Assembly: GCA_963772815.1 (NCBI GenBank)
Contig: CAVYYV010000003.1
Span: forward strand, 186,001 to 250,000
Reading direction: 5' to 3'
Length of the DNA: 64,000 nt
Origin: DATFFO01 sp963772815
Lineage (GTDB): Bacteria > Actinomycetota > Acidimicrobiia > Spongiisociales > ZC4RG35
The position numbers were made by a program, and so were the translations under genes. Positions within the stretch are counted from its first letter, which is position 1. Every line of letters begins with the position of its first letter. Of this stretch, positions 1 through 8,430 are shown one piece after another. The notes below the pieces were generated by a model, which had not been told where the DNA came from, ran no database searches, and saw only the letters and a program-made list of their open reading frames with translations.

Positions 1-1596
1 CCTGGGCTTGGTCCTGGCCGTGCTGGCCTTCCTGAATCGGGGTGCGCCCGATTCTGCCCTCGGGCCACCGCACTTCGTGGACGAGACTGCCTCCTCGGGA
101 ATCGATCACTCCTACCAGGGTGGATTCGACTTCTACGTGGGAGGCGGAGTCGCCGTGTTCGATTGCAACGGCGATCACCGGCCCGACATCTACCTCGCCG
201 GAGGTGAGTCACCTGCCGTTCTGTACCGCAACGACAGTCCCACCGGTGGGGATCTCAGGTTCACACAAGTCGGCGATCCCCCCACGGAGCTGACCTCGGT
301 CACGGGCGCATATCCACTCGATGCGGACGGGGATGGGGTCACGGACCTGGCCGTGGTTCGGTTTGGCGAGAACGTGATGCTGCGCGGCCTGGGCGGCTGC
401 CGATTCGAACGCGCCAACGAGGCTTGGTCCCTGGATGGCGGGAACAGCTGGACGGTGGCCTTCAGTGCCAAGTGGGAGGGCGATTCGGCCCTGCCCACGC
501 TTGCCTTCGGCAATTACGTCGCCCTCACCGACACAGGAGAGCAGGATGGGTGCTCTGACAACTACCTCTTCCGTCCGGACGGGACCACCTACGAGAAGCC
601 CACCACACTGTCGCCCGGGTGGTGCACCCTCTCGATCCTCTTCAGCGATTGGGACCGGACGGGGAGAGGTGATCTGCGGATGACCAACGACCGCCACTAC
701 TACCGCGATGGCGAAGAGCAGATGTGGCGGGTGGCCCCCGGCGAGACACCCCGCCTCTACACGGCCGCCGACGGCTGGCAGACGATGCAGATCTGGGGCA
801 TGGGAATCGCCAACTACGACCTCAACGGCGACGGCCTGCCCGAAGTGTTCCTCACCAGTCAGGGCGACAACAAACTTCAAACTCTGGCGACAGGGCCGAC
901 CCAACCCGACTACGAGGACATAGCCTTCGCCGCGGGGCTACTGCACACAGGCCGTTCACCGGTGACGTGAACCTGCCGTCCACCGCCTGGCACCCGGAAT
1001 TCGAGGACGTCAACAACGACGGCCTGGTGGACCTATTCGTCAGCAAGGGCAACGTCGAGGCCCAACCCGACTACGCCGCCAGGGATCCCAACAACCTGAT
1101 GCTGCAGAATCCCGATGGCACCTTCACCGAGGCTGCCACGTCCGCCGGCATCCTCGACTTCAGTCGCAGCCGGGGAGCGGCCCTGGCCGATTTCAACAGC
1201 GACGGGATGCTCGACCTGGTTGTGGTGGATCGTGAGGAGCCGGTCAAGGTGTGGCGCAACGTCGGATGGGGCTCTGCGGGCAGCCCTGCCCCAATGGGCC
1301 ATTGGCTGGCGGTAGGTCTGAGCCAGACGGCTCCCAACCGCGATGCAATTGGCGCCTGGATCGAGGTGCGGGTGGGGAACCGCATTCAACGGCGCCAGGT
1401 GACCGTGGGTGGTGGCCATGCCGGGGGTCAGCTGGGGTGGATCCATTTTGGACTCGGATCGGCCGGCGAGGCTCAGGTGAGAGTCCAATGGCCCGACGGA
1501 GCGACCGGGCCCTGGATGAGTGCAGACTCCAACCGGTTCGTGGTGGTAGATCGGAACGCCTCGAGCCTGGAAACCTGGACTCCCCCGTCGTCTTGA
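1..1596 (+). pseudogene. UnbV-like CRTAC1/ASPIC FG-GAP repeat protein, 5' partial, frameshifted
   Basis: The protein shows repeated calcium-binding FG-GAP/VCBS loops (DCNGDHRPDIY, DADGDGVTDLAV, DLNGDGLPEVF, DVNNDGLVDLF, DFNSDGMLDLVV) and ends with an ASPIC/UnbV domain (about 1300-1560: GAWIEVRVGNRIQRRQV..GGGHAGG...HFGLG), as in the CRTAC1 family. The reading frame runs from the window edge to a stop at 970, then resumes one frame back near 950 and runs to 1596; restoring one base near 945-955 gives a continuous protein. The 5' end lies outside the window; the first residues are hydrophobic and look like a signal anchor. Partner of the UnbU-like gene at 4640-6220. Decay or consensus error are both possible. 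Confidence 0.75.
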
Positions 1597-1614
1597 GAAA
1601 GCAGGCCCGCCGAC

Positions 1615-2740
1615 ATGCCCACTGAGAGAGTTCACCTGGCCCCGGTCGAGCTGCCGGACTTCGGGGTGCTCGAGCGCATGCCCGAGATCCCGGCTTCCCT
1701 CTACGTGGATCGGCTGAGCCGACTCCGCGAGCGAGCCGCCTGCGCGGGCCACGATACGATCGTGATCTACGCCGATCGTGAGCACAGCGCCAATCTGGCT
1801 TATCTGTCGGGCTTCGATCCCCGCTTCGAGGAAGCAATGATGGTGGTCGGGCCCGGGCGAGAGCCCGCCATCCTGGTGGGCAACGAGTGCTGGGGCATGG
1901 CAGGCGTGGCGCCCCTGGCGCTGAATCGCCAGTCGAGCAACTGGCCTGGTTCGAGTACTCCTCGTGTCTCACCTCCGAGGACATCAAGCACCTCCTGACC
2001 GAGTTGGAACCGGGCATGACCGAACACGAAACGGTGGGCCTACTCGGCTGGAACGGCCTGCCCCTGTCATGCCACCTCATGCCGACCAGCGGCCCGCGGG
2101 CATCTCTGGGGCTGGCAAGCCCGGGCGACCGCAGCATCGACGTCGGTGATCCCCTGACCGTCGCATTCGGCATCTAGGGCGCGCTCAACTGCAGGGCCGG
2201 GTTCGTAGTCGGCGAGCCCGAGGACCTGCCACCACCGCTCGAGGACTACGTCGACAGGCTCGTCGCCCCATATTTCGGGGCGGTCGTGGAGTGGTACGAG
2301 GCTCTGCACGTCGGTTGCCGGGGGGGGTGCTCCAGGAGATCATCGATCGCCGCCTGGGTGACCCCTTCTTCGGAATCTTCCTCAACCCGGGCCATCAGCT
2401 CCATCTCGGCGAATGGGTCAACTCACCGGTCGGCCCCGGATCGGAGGTCGAGTTGCGCCCTGGAATGACCCTACAGGTGGACATCATCCCCACCACAGGC
2501 ACGGAGTACTTCACGACCAACATCGAGGACGGAGTGGTGCTGGCCGACGAATCGTTGCGTAGCCGCTTCGCCTCCGCCTACCCCGACGCCTGGCAGCGGA
2601 TCCAGGCCCGGAGGGCGTTCATGACCTCCACGCTGGGCGTCGACATCCACCCCGACGTGCTGCCCCTATCCAACATCCCCGCCTATTTGCCTCACCTGCT
2701 CAGTCCCGACCCTCTCGCTTCGCTCGTGGGGGACATTTAG
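1615..2740 (+). pseudogene. M24-family Xaa-Pro peptidase-like gene, broken
   Basis: The N-terminal creatinase/aminopeptidase domain (LYVDRLSRLRER...ANLAYLSGFDPRFEEAMMVV) starts at the ATG at 1615. The frame is lost near 1930, continues one base back to about 2175, meets an in-frame TAG (GI*GALNCRAGF, where the family would normally have Trp), and is lost again near the run of eight G at 2321-2328. The C-terminal half (EIIDRRLGDPFFGIFLNPGHQLHLGEW...MTLQVDIIP) ends at 2740. Two single-base losses plus a nonsense change make a true pseudogene more likely than sequencing error alone. It lies 19 bases after the UnbV-like gene and just before IS110. Confidence 0.75.
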
Positions 2741-2887
2741 CTTGGTTGATGCCCTGTGCGGGGTCCGCGTAGGGTGCCGGGGCCGGTTTGTCGGGTCGAT
2801 TGGAGCGGGGACCGGAGCGGGCAGCGCTCGACTCCTAGCTTTTGATCGTCGGTTCGGCGACCTCCCTCGGCGCATATGAATACCTGT
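2741..2887. other. Intergenic segment left of IS110
   Basis: 147 bases of GC-rich sequence between the stop of the broken M24 gene and the left direct repeat of the IS110 element. I see no gene or clear signal. Confidence 0.4.
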
Positions 2888-2897
2888 TTAGGAACTC

Positions 2898-3028
2898 GGT
2901 GGCCGGCTGTGGTGCCGGACCCCTGCTTTGAGAATGTCTGGATGGACCCATCTCTCTTGGCGGTGTGTGCGCATCGGCATTTGACGGGCCGGTAGCGACT
3001 GAAAGCGACGCACGAAGGAGCGTGGGTT
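2898..3028 (+). ncRNA. Candidate IS110 bridge RNA region (left end)
   Basis: Noncoding left end of the IS110 element. Hairpins are visible: CCGGC-TGTGGT-GCCGG at 2903-2918, and CACG-AAGGAG-CGTG at 3011-3024, whose loop is the transposase Shine-Dalgarno sequence. In characterised IS110 elements such as IS621 a structured RNA from this position pairs with target and donor DNA. I could not fold the RNA or identify guide loops, so this call rests on position, length and family. Confidence 0.35.
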
Positions 3029-4438
3029 ATGAACCAAGTCCGTTTGGGTATCGATGTTGCCTGCCGGGCTGAGCATCGAGCCAGCCTGACCGACGAACGG
3101 GGAGAGTTCTTGTGGTCGAACTGGCGGTTCGAGACCGACTCGGCCGACCTGGAGCGCCTGTGGGACAAGCTGCCCGACGGCGCTCAGGTGGTGGCGGTGA
3201 TGGAACCGACCCGTAACGCCTGGGTGCCGCTGGCGGCATGGCTCAAATCCCGAGGCGTCCAGGTGGTGGTGATTCCCCCTGAACAGTCGGCCGATCTGCG
3301 TGCCTATTACAACAAGCACACCAAGACCGATCGGCTCGATTCGCGGGTGCTGGCCCGGGTCCCGCTGCTGCATCCCGAGGGCCTGCGAGAGATCGACGAT
3401 CTGGGGCCGGCTGAGCCTCTCAAACGTGTCGCCCGGCGCCATTCCAGCCTCCAGCAGCGACGCACCGCAGCGATGCAGCGTCTCGACGCCCTGGTTGAGC
3501 TGTTGGGTCCGGTCTGGGCGGACATATTGGGTGCAGGTGATTACACCAAGACCGCTCTGGTGGTGCTGGAACGCTACGCCGATCCCAGAGCCCTCAAAAA
3601 GCTGGGCCGTAGACGACTCACCGACCTTCTGATCCGCACCAGCAGGGGCCAATTCCGGGAAGCCAAAGCCGATCAGCTGCTCGCCGCCGCCTCAGAGACC
3701 CTCGAACTGTGGGCCCACGGCGGTTTGGACTTCGCTCAACTAGCCCAAGACATCGCGTCTGAAGTCCGAGTGATCAACACTCTCAACGCAGAACTGAAAA
3801 CAACCGACGACCGCGGCAAGGCCCTCTACTCCAACGCCGACCCCGAAGGAATCGTCATCTCCACCCCCGGGGTGAGCCACACCCTCGCCGTCGGGATCCT
3901 GGGCCGCACCGGCGACCTCAACCGGTTCGCCAACCTGGCCGGAGTCAGATCCTTCACCGGGATCGTGCCCAAAATCGACCAGTCAGGACTCACCGACACC
4001 CACAAAGGCCTCACCAAGAAAGGCGACCCCGGGCTCCGCCAAGCCCTCTACCTGGCCGCCGAACAAGTCCGCAGAGTCGACCCCACCCTGGCCGCCCGCT
4101 ACCACCGCCTCATCGTCGAGGAAGGCAAACACCACGTCTCGGCCGTCTGCTCAATAGCCGCCGTGCTCATCACCCGCATCGCCGCCTGCTGGCGCACCGG
4201 CCAGCACTACCAACTCCGCGACACAGACGGCACCCCCATCACCGAGACCCAAGGACGAACCATCTGCGCCGAACGCTACAAAATCGACCCCAAACTTCGT
4301 GCCGCCCGCCGACGCACCACCAAAGCCCAACAACACAAACAAAGGGCGAGCCGACGCAAAAAGAAGTCGAACAAAGCCGCTTCGCCGTCGAACCCGCCCA
4401 CCAACAACAATACCCCCAACCCACTTGACAACCGTTAG
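3029..4438 (+). CDS. IS110-family DEDD transposase (bridge-RNA-guided recombinase family)
   Basis: 469 residues. The N-terminal RuvC-like DEDD domain has D9 (LGIDVA), E59 (AVMEPTRN), D101 and D104 (KTDRLDSR), at almost the spacing seen in IS621. The C-terminal Transposase_20 domain (about 275-345: ISTPGVSHTLAVGILG...FTGIVPKIDQSG...KKGDPGLRQAL) contains Ser319 in the SG motif, the candidate nucleophile. A basic, Asn/Pro-rich tail of about 60 residues makes it longer than most family members. The start has AAGGAG eight bases upstream, inside a small hairpin loop. The frame is intact, so the element may be active. Confidence 0.92.
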   Translation: MNQVRLGIDVACRAEHRASLTDERGEFLWSNWRFETDSADLERLWDKLPDGAQVVAVMEPTRNAWVPLAAWLKSRGVQVVVIPPEQSADLRAYYNKHTKTDRLDSRVLARVPLLHPEGLREIDDLGPAEPLKRVARRHSSLQQRRTAAMQRLDALVELLGPVWADILGAGDYTKTALVVLERYADPRALKKLGRRRLTDLLIRTSRGQFREAKADQLLAAASETLELWAHGGLDFAQLAQDIASEVRVINTLNAELKTTDDRGKALYSNADPEGIVISTPGVSHTLAVGILGRTGDLNRFANLAGVRSFTGIVPKIDQSGLTDTHKGLTKKGDPGLRQALYLAAEQVRRVDPTLAARYHRLIVEEGKHHVSAVCSIAAVLITRIAACWRTGQHYQLRDTDGTPITETQGRTICAERYKIDPKLRAARRRTTKAQQHKQRASRRKKKSNKAASPSNPPTNNNTPNPLDNR

Positions 4439-4444
4439 GAACTC

Positions 4445-4639
4445 AAAGCTCTTCCCTTTGTCCCCCTGCTTGCAGGGGGAAAGTCCCTGCCGCCGGAGCG
4501 AAGCGGAGGCGGGAGGTAGGGGGGCGTCTGCGGACCTCACACCTCGGGTTCGGCGCCCCCTACCCCACTGCTTCGCATCAGGAACCCCATCCCCGAGCGA
4601 AGCCAAGAGGGGCAAACCCAGACCAGCACCACCCAAGGG
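4445..4639. repeat. Hairpin-rich intergenic segment (REP-like)
   Basis: 195 bases between IS110 and the UnbU-like gene. It contains a perfect hairpin CCCCCTGC-TT-GCAGGGGG at 4462-4479 and a second, weaker one (CCGCC...GGCGG, 4490-4512) around GGAGCGAAGCGG. The first could terminate transcription from IS110 although no clear T-run follows. The style resembles dispersed palindromic repeats, but only one copy is in the window. Confidence 0.4.
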
Positions 4640-6220
4640 CTAGGGGGATTCCTTGGTCTCGGACGTGATCACCCAGCGGCCTGCTGAGTTCTGTCCCAGG
4701 ACGAACGTGGAGTGGAAGGGAGCCTGATCGCGTTTGGACTCCGTTCCATCGGCGGCATAGGTGACTTGCTCCACGGTGCCCGTCGCAACCAGGGCGAGGT
4801 CCGCACCGCCCTGAGGCCCGTCGGCATACGCCACCGTCAGGTCGAGCGTGTCGAATCGGTAGTTGGAGACGGCGGCGCTTCCTTCGGTCGCTGCAGACTC
4901 GATCTGCCGCTCCATGGCAACCAGACGATCGCCCCCGTCTGCGATGCGAAGCAGGCTTGGATCCAGCTTCTCGACCGCCTGGGCCTCGACGGCCAGATCC
5001 TGGGCCAGGGCCACGGCAAGCGCCCCGGGGTTACCTGCTACGTCGGCGTTCAACCCCCTAGCCTCGGGATCCACGCCCACCACGGGCAGAGTGGAGGCGT
5101 CGATCTCAACGCCGATCTGATCCGGCGTGGAGGCCACAGACGGAAGTGTGGCCACCCCGTCGCTACGGGCAGGAGCTCCAGCGGCCACCAGGGCAGCGCC
5201 GAGCAGGACGAAGACGGATCCCACCACGGCACCCCGAAGGAACACACGTATTCTGGGGCCGACCAGCAGCCCCCTCACGGGCCGGGGAACCCGGTGGTCA
5301 GCGCCGTCGGGCAAGAGCCTGTCGAACACCACTCGGAAGGGGGTCAACACGACGAGGCCTCCAAGCAGTCCCACCTTGGCCCAGAACTCGTTGGAGGCGG
5401 GTGCGATAAGGAACGTGCATATCGCCCCCAGGGCCAGGGCGAAGGCCACCCGGGCCCAGCGCCCCGACGGAATCGTCTTGGGATCGGTGATCATGAAGAA
5501 GAGGAATATGAGGACCTCGGGTGATGTAATAACGACCCACCAGAATTCGGCTCCACACACGGGTTGAAGAGCCCAGGCAGCCGTGATGCAGTGACCCGAG
5601 GCGCTGACCAGTCCCAGACCTGCACTCAACGTCAGCCAGAACACCGCTCCCATGGCGAAGAGTCGGAGCCGGGACGTGATCATGAGCCCCCCCAACAGGA
5701 TGAGCAGATAGGCAAGCGCCAGCCACAGGCTCATCGGGGTCCACCAGAAGTCGAGCGGCTCGATGATCGAGCTTCCCAGCACGAGGAACGCCACCACCAA
5801 CCCGAAATTGGAGGGGTTGAACACGTGAGAGCCCCGCCATCGGATCACGTACTTGGAAACGAGCGAGAACCCGGCCACCAGGGCAAAGATCTCCCACCCC
5901 TGCCAAGACCAGTGGTCACCTCGCTGCATCGATACGAGACGAAGGATGAGTGCCACACCGCTCCCGGTCAGCATGGCGCTGGCAGGCCAGACGATCTTGC
6001 GGTCCTGGTAGAAGGTCCACACCACTTCGATCACCGCACACGTGAAGATGGCGGACAGGATCTGGGGGACCGACACCCGAAAGCCGAAGGAGGTCTGGCC
6101 GAGGACGTGGATCGAGATGATCACCGCCGCCAGGTGCAGGCGCGTGTCGCGCCAGTTGGGGAGGATCACCGGATAATCCCGGGCCCCAAGTCGCACCGTG
6201 TGCTGCGTGGCGGTGGTCAC
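4640..6220 (-). CDS. UnbU-like membrane protein of the RnfD/NqrB family
   Basis: 526 residues. Residues 1-330 have about eight to ten hydrophobic segments and the RnfD/NqrB-type motifs FNPSNFGLVV and SPEVLIFLFFMITDPKTIP. In RnfD/NqrB the equivalent fold holds flavin and moves electrons and ions across the membrane. Residues 340-526 are a soluble extracytoplasmic extension not found in RnfD. No other Rnf or Nqr subunit is nearby, so a complete Rnf complex is not implied. The combination with an ASPIC protein matches the UnbU/UnbV pair found near enediyne clusters and in many other actinobacterial genomes; function is unproven. ATG start at 6220. Confidence 0.75.
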   Translation of the reverse strand: MTTATQHTVRLGARDYPVILPNWRDTRLHLAAVIISIHVLGQTSFGFRVSVPQILSAIFTCAVIEVVWTFYQDRKIVWPASAMLTGSGVALILRLVSMQRGDHWSWQGWEIFALVAGFSLVSKYVIRWRGSHVFNPSNFGLVVAFLVLGSSIIEPLDFWWTPMSLWLALAYLLILLGGLMITSRLRLFAMGAVFWLTLSAGLGLVSASGHCITAAWALQPVCGAEFWWVVITSPEVLIFLFFMITDPKTIPSGRWARVAFALALGAICTFLIAPASNEFWAKVGLLGGLVVLTPFRVVFDRLLPDGADHRVPRPVRGLLVGPRIRVFLRGAVVGSVFVLLGAALVAAGAPARSDGVATLPSVASTPDQIGVEIDASTLPVVGVDPEARGLNADVAGNPGALAVALAQDLAVEAQAVEKLDPSLLRIADGGDRLVAMERQIESAATEGSAAVSNYRFDTLDLTVAYADGPQGGADLALVATGTVEQVTYAADGTESKRDQAPFHSTFVLGQNSAGRWVITSETKESP

Positions 6221-6282
6221 AGCTCCCTCTTCCTCACTGCCCGAGCCCTCCCGTCCTACTCACCATCTTCGCGCTCAACCGC

Positions 6283-6765
6283 TCATGGGGATGGTTCTCG
6301 GACCACACACGTGTGAATCTCATGGGTCAACCGGTTGACTTCCTCGGTGAGTCGCGTGTTGGCCTCCAGAAGTTCCTCCAACTTGGTCGACTGCCGCATG
6401 GCGATCTCCTGGCGGTCGACTGCCGCCTTGGCCAGCGTCTCTCGGTGGCTGGCGTCGGACTCACTCATCGCCTTGTCCCGGTCGGCCTGTCGTGTCTGGG
6501 CCAGAAGGATCAGAGGCGCGGCGTAGGCGGCTTGCAGCGAAAACGCCAGATTGAGCAGGATGAACGGATAGGGGTCCCAGCGAAAGGAGACCGCCAGGGC
6601 GTTGGTCACTATCCATGCTCCCACCAACGCCGTCTGGCCGATGAGGAAGGTGGGCGTGCCGAAGAACCGGGCAAAGGCCTCGGCTTTTCGTCCGAAGGCG
6701 TCGCTCCCGAACGCCCCGTGCAAGGACTTCATATCCCGGTGGAACAGGTGTGTCACGGTGGCCAT
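6283..6765 (-). CDS. DUF1003 membrane protein with C-terminal coiled coil
   Basis: About 160 residues. Two close hydrophobic segments (PTFLIGQTALVGAWIVTNAL and PFILLNLAFSLQAAYAAPLILLA), followed by QTRQADRDK, are the DUF1003 signature. The C-terminal third is charged and heptad-like (KLEELLEANTRLTEEVNRLTHEI). I chose the ATG at 6765 because GGGGAGGG sits just upstream; longer in-frame starts lack a ribosome site and add an arginine/proline-rich non-conserved segment. Function unknown. Confidence 0.8.
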   Translation of the reverse strand: MATVTHLFHRDMKSLHGAFGSDAFGRKAEAFARFFGTPTFLIGQTALVGAWIVTNALAVSFRWDPYPFILLNLAFSLQAAYAAPLILLAQTRQADRDKAMSESDASHRETLAKAAVDRQEIAMRQSTKLEELLEANTRLTEEVNRLTHEIHTCVVREPSP

Positions 6766-6932
6766 CGGCCCTCCCCTTTCGTTCATTCTCAGATCGGTGA
6801 CCGGGAACCGCTGTCGGTCCCGGCTTTCCGCAATGACTCTAAAGACGCCGGCAACGTGTTCAGCAGGCGGGTGACCACGCCCGCGACCCGGCGATTTAGC
6901 ATCGGGCCATCGTCCTGGAGGGGGACCTCTCG

Positions 6933-7643
6933 ATGACACCGCACTCAGACGCCACAGGCGAGACCCCATCACCCGGTGCTCGGTTACACCTCCTCGAGGT
7001 GCTGGTGTTCCTCGGCCTGATCGTCCCCTCTCTGATCATCTCTCTGGTTGCCACCAGCCAGGGAACAATCGGATTCGGGCTGCTGGCTGCATCGACCATG
7101 GGAAGGGACCTGGGACTGGTCGCCCTGATCGTCTTCTTCGTTTGGCGCAACGGCGAGCGGCTCAGAGAGTTTGGTCTCCGCAAACAGCGAATCTGGACCG
7201 AGATCGCTCTGGGCATGCTCCTTTTCGCTCCCTTTTTCTTCGCACTGCGCTGGATAGAGCGGCTCTTCATCGACATCGGCCTCTCCGTCCCACCAGAGTC
7301 GAACCCCATTGCCATTCCCTCCCCCATCCTCGGCGAGGTGCTCCTGGGAACGATGCTCGTGGTGGTCGTGGCATTCTCCGAGGAGTTGATCTTCCGCGGT
7401 TATCTGATCCACCGTTTCCGGGGAGCTGGTGCCTCGACCACGGTGGCCGTGATCGTGTCGACCGCGATATTCGCTCTGGGTCATGGCTATGAGGGGACGG
7501 CCGGGCTGGCCACGGTGAGCATCATGGGATTGATCTTCGCCCTCGTCTACCTGTGGCGAAGAGGCCTCACCACCGCCATGACGCTCCACTTCCTCCAGGA
7601 CTTCGTGGTAATCGTCCTCCTGCCGCTGCTCCAGTCACGATGA
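6933..7643 (+). CDS. CPBP-family intramembrane metalloprotease
   Basis: 236 residues with about six to eight membrane segments. The family motifs are present: E150-E151-xxx-R155 (SEELIFRGY), FALGH184 and H219 (TAMTLHF). These residues form the active site of Rce1/CAAX-type glutamic proteases. Bacterial members handle prenylated proteins, bacteriocin immunity or signalling; nothing here indicates a substrate. A strong GGAGGGGG lies eight bases before the ATG. Divergent from the DUF1003 gene. Confidence 0.88.
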   Translation: MTPHSDATGETPSPGARLHLLEVLVFLGLIVPSLIISLVATSQGTIGFGLLAASTMGRDLGLVALIVFFVWRNGERLREFGLRKQRIWTEIALGMLLFAPFFFALRWIERLFIDIGLSVPPESNPIAIPSPILGEVLLGTMLVVVVAFSEELIFRGYLIHRFRGAGASTTVAVIVSTAIFALGHGYEGTAGLATVSIMGLIFALVYLWRRGLTTAMTLHFLQDFVVIVLLPLLQSR

Positions 7644-7692
7644 GCTGACCCCGATCCCCTGAACAGCCCGACAAGGACGACAATGGGAGCCG

Positions 7693-8430
7693 ATGCTCCG
7701 ACACCACCTCCAGACTGGCCCCGAATGGGAGCAGCAGGCCGGCGCCGCGATCCGGGTGTGGCGTCACCTTCGACCGGACGAAGCCCGGCGCCTGCTCGAG
7801 CAGGCGCGCACCCTGGATCGAACCCGCCACTGGGAAGCCCTGGGCGGAATCACGATCACACCCCCGATGCGGGCCCGGATCGCCGTAAGGGCGTGCCTGT
7901 TGACGGTCAACCTCGGCCTGGACCTTCTATCGGATGTCACCGCCATCCTGGTGGCACCGACCTCCCACGTCCGGGCGATTCGCCAGGGTGCCGGAGGATC
8001 GATCGTGAGTGAGTCGGAAGCCTGCCTCCTGGGTGAGGCGATGCTGCACGGACCGGTTCGGATCGCCTGGGATCGGGTCGAACGAGAGGAGGCAGCCGGC
8101 GAATCGACATCAGTGATCATCCACGAGTTCGCCCACAAGGTGGACATGGCAGACGGAGTGGCCAACGGAACACCTCCAATCGGCCCGCGCCAGGAAGCGC
8201 GTCGATTCGACCGGGTGCTCGACCAAGCATGGGAACGCATTCGCGAAGGCGAGCCGGCTTCCCCCCTCCGTCCCTACGCCATGACCAACCGCGCCGAGAT
8301 GTTTGCCGTCGCCACGGAGGCCTTCTTCCTGCGACCCTCCGAGCTGGAAGCCAAATTCCGACCCCTCCACGGCGCGCTCTCCACCTTCTATCACCAAGCC
8401 CCACAGGTCAGGCGGCAGGATGAGCCCTGA
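7693..8430 (+). CDS. mtfA: MtfA-family zinc-dependent peptidase (M90)
   Basis: 245 residues of the MtfA (YeeI) family. The gluzincin-like HExxH motif is H144-E-F-A-H148 (VIIHEFAHKVD), and a second acidic helix with NRAEMFAVATEAFF supplies the distal ligand. In Escherichia coli MtfA binds the glucose repressor Mlc (DgsA) and has peptidase activity; whether such a role exists here is unknown. Its last 11 bases overlap the start of the downstream glucoamylase gene, so the two are probably translated together. Confidence 0.87.
   Translation: MLRHHLQTGPEWEQQAGAAIRVWRHLRPDEARRLLEQARTLDRTRHWEALGGITITPPMRARIAVRACLLTVNLGLDLLSDVTAILVAPTSHVRAIRQGAGGSIVSESEACLLGEAMLHGPVRIAWDRVEREEAAGESTSVIIHEFAHKVDMADGVANGTPPIGPRQEARRFDRVLDQAWERIREGEPASPLRPYAMTNRAEMFAVATEAFFLRPSELEAKFRPLHGALSTFYHQAPQVRRQDEP

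Larger units (their letters stand above)
2888..4444 (+). mobile_element. IS110-family insertion sequence
   Basis: About 1.56 kb, bounded on both sides by the 10-base direct repeat TTAGGAACTC (2888-2897 and 4435-4444). There are no terminal inverted repeats, as is normal for IS110. The right repeat contains the transposase stop codon, so the right end is almost wholly coding, while the left end has about 131 noncoding bases. That asymmetry matches the IS110 subgroup that carries its bridge RNA in the left end. Exact ends are inferred from the repeat alone. Confidence 0.7.

Noticed and set aside
4640..6220. Rnf or Nqr ion-pumping complex
   Set aside because: Only an RnfD/NqrB-like subunit is present; the partner genes are absent and the C-terminal extension fits UnbU.
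1..6220. Enediyne biosynthetic gene cluster
   Set aside because: UnbU/UnbV homologues are common without enediyne genes; no PksE-type synthase or other cassette gene is present in the window.
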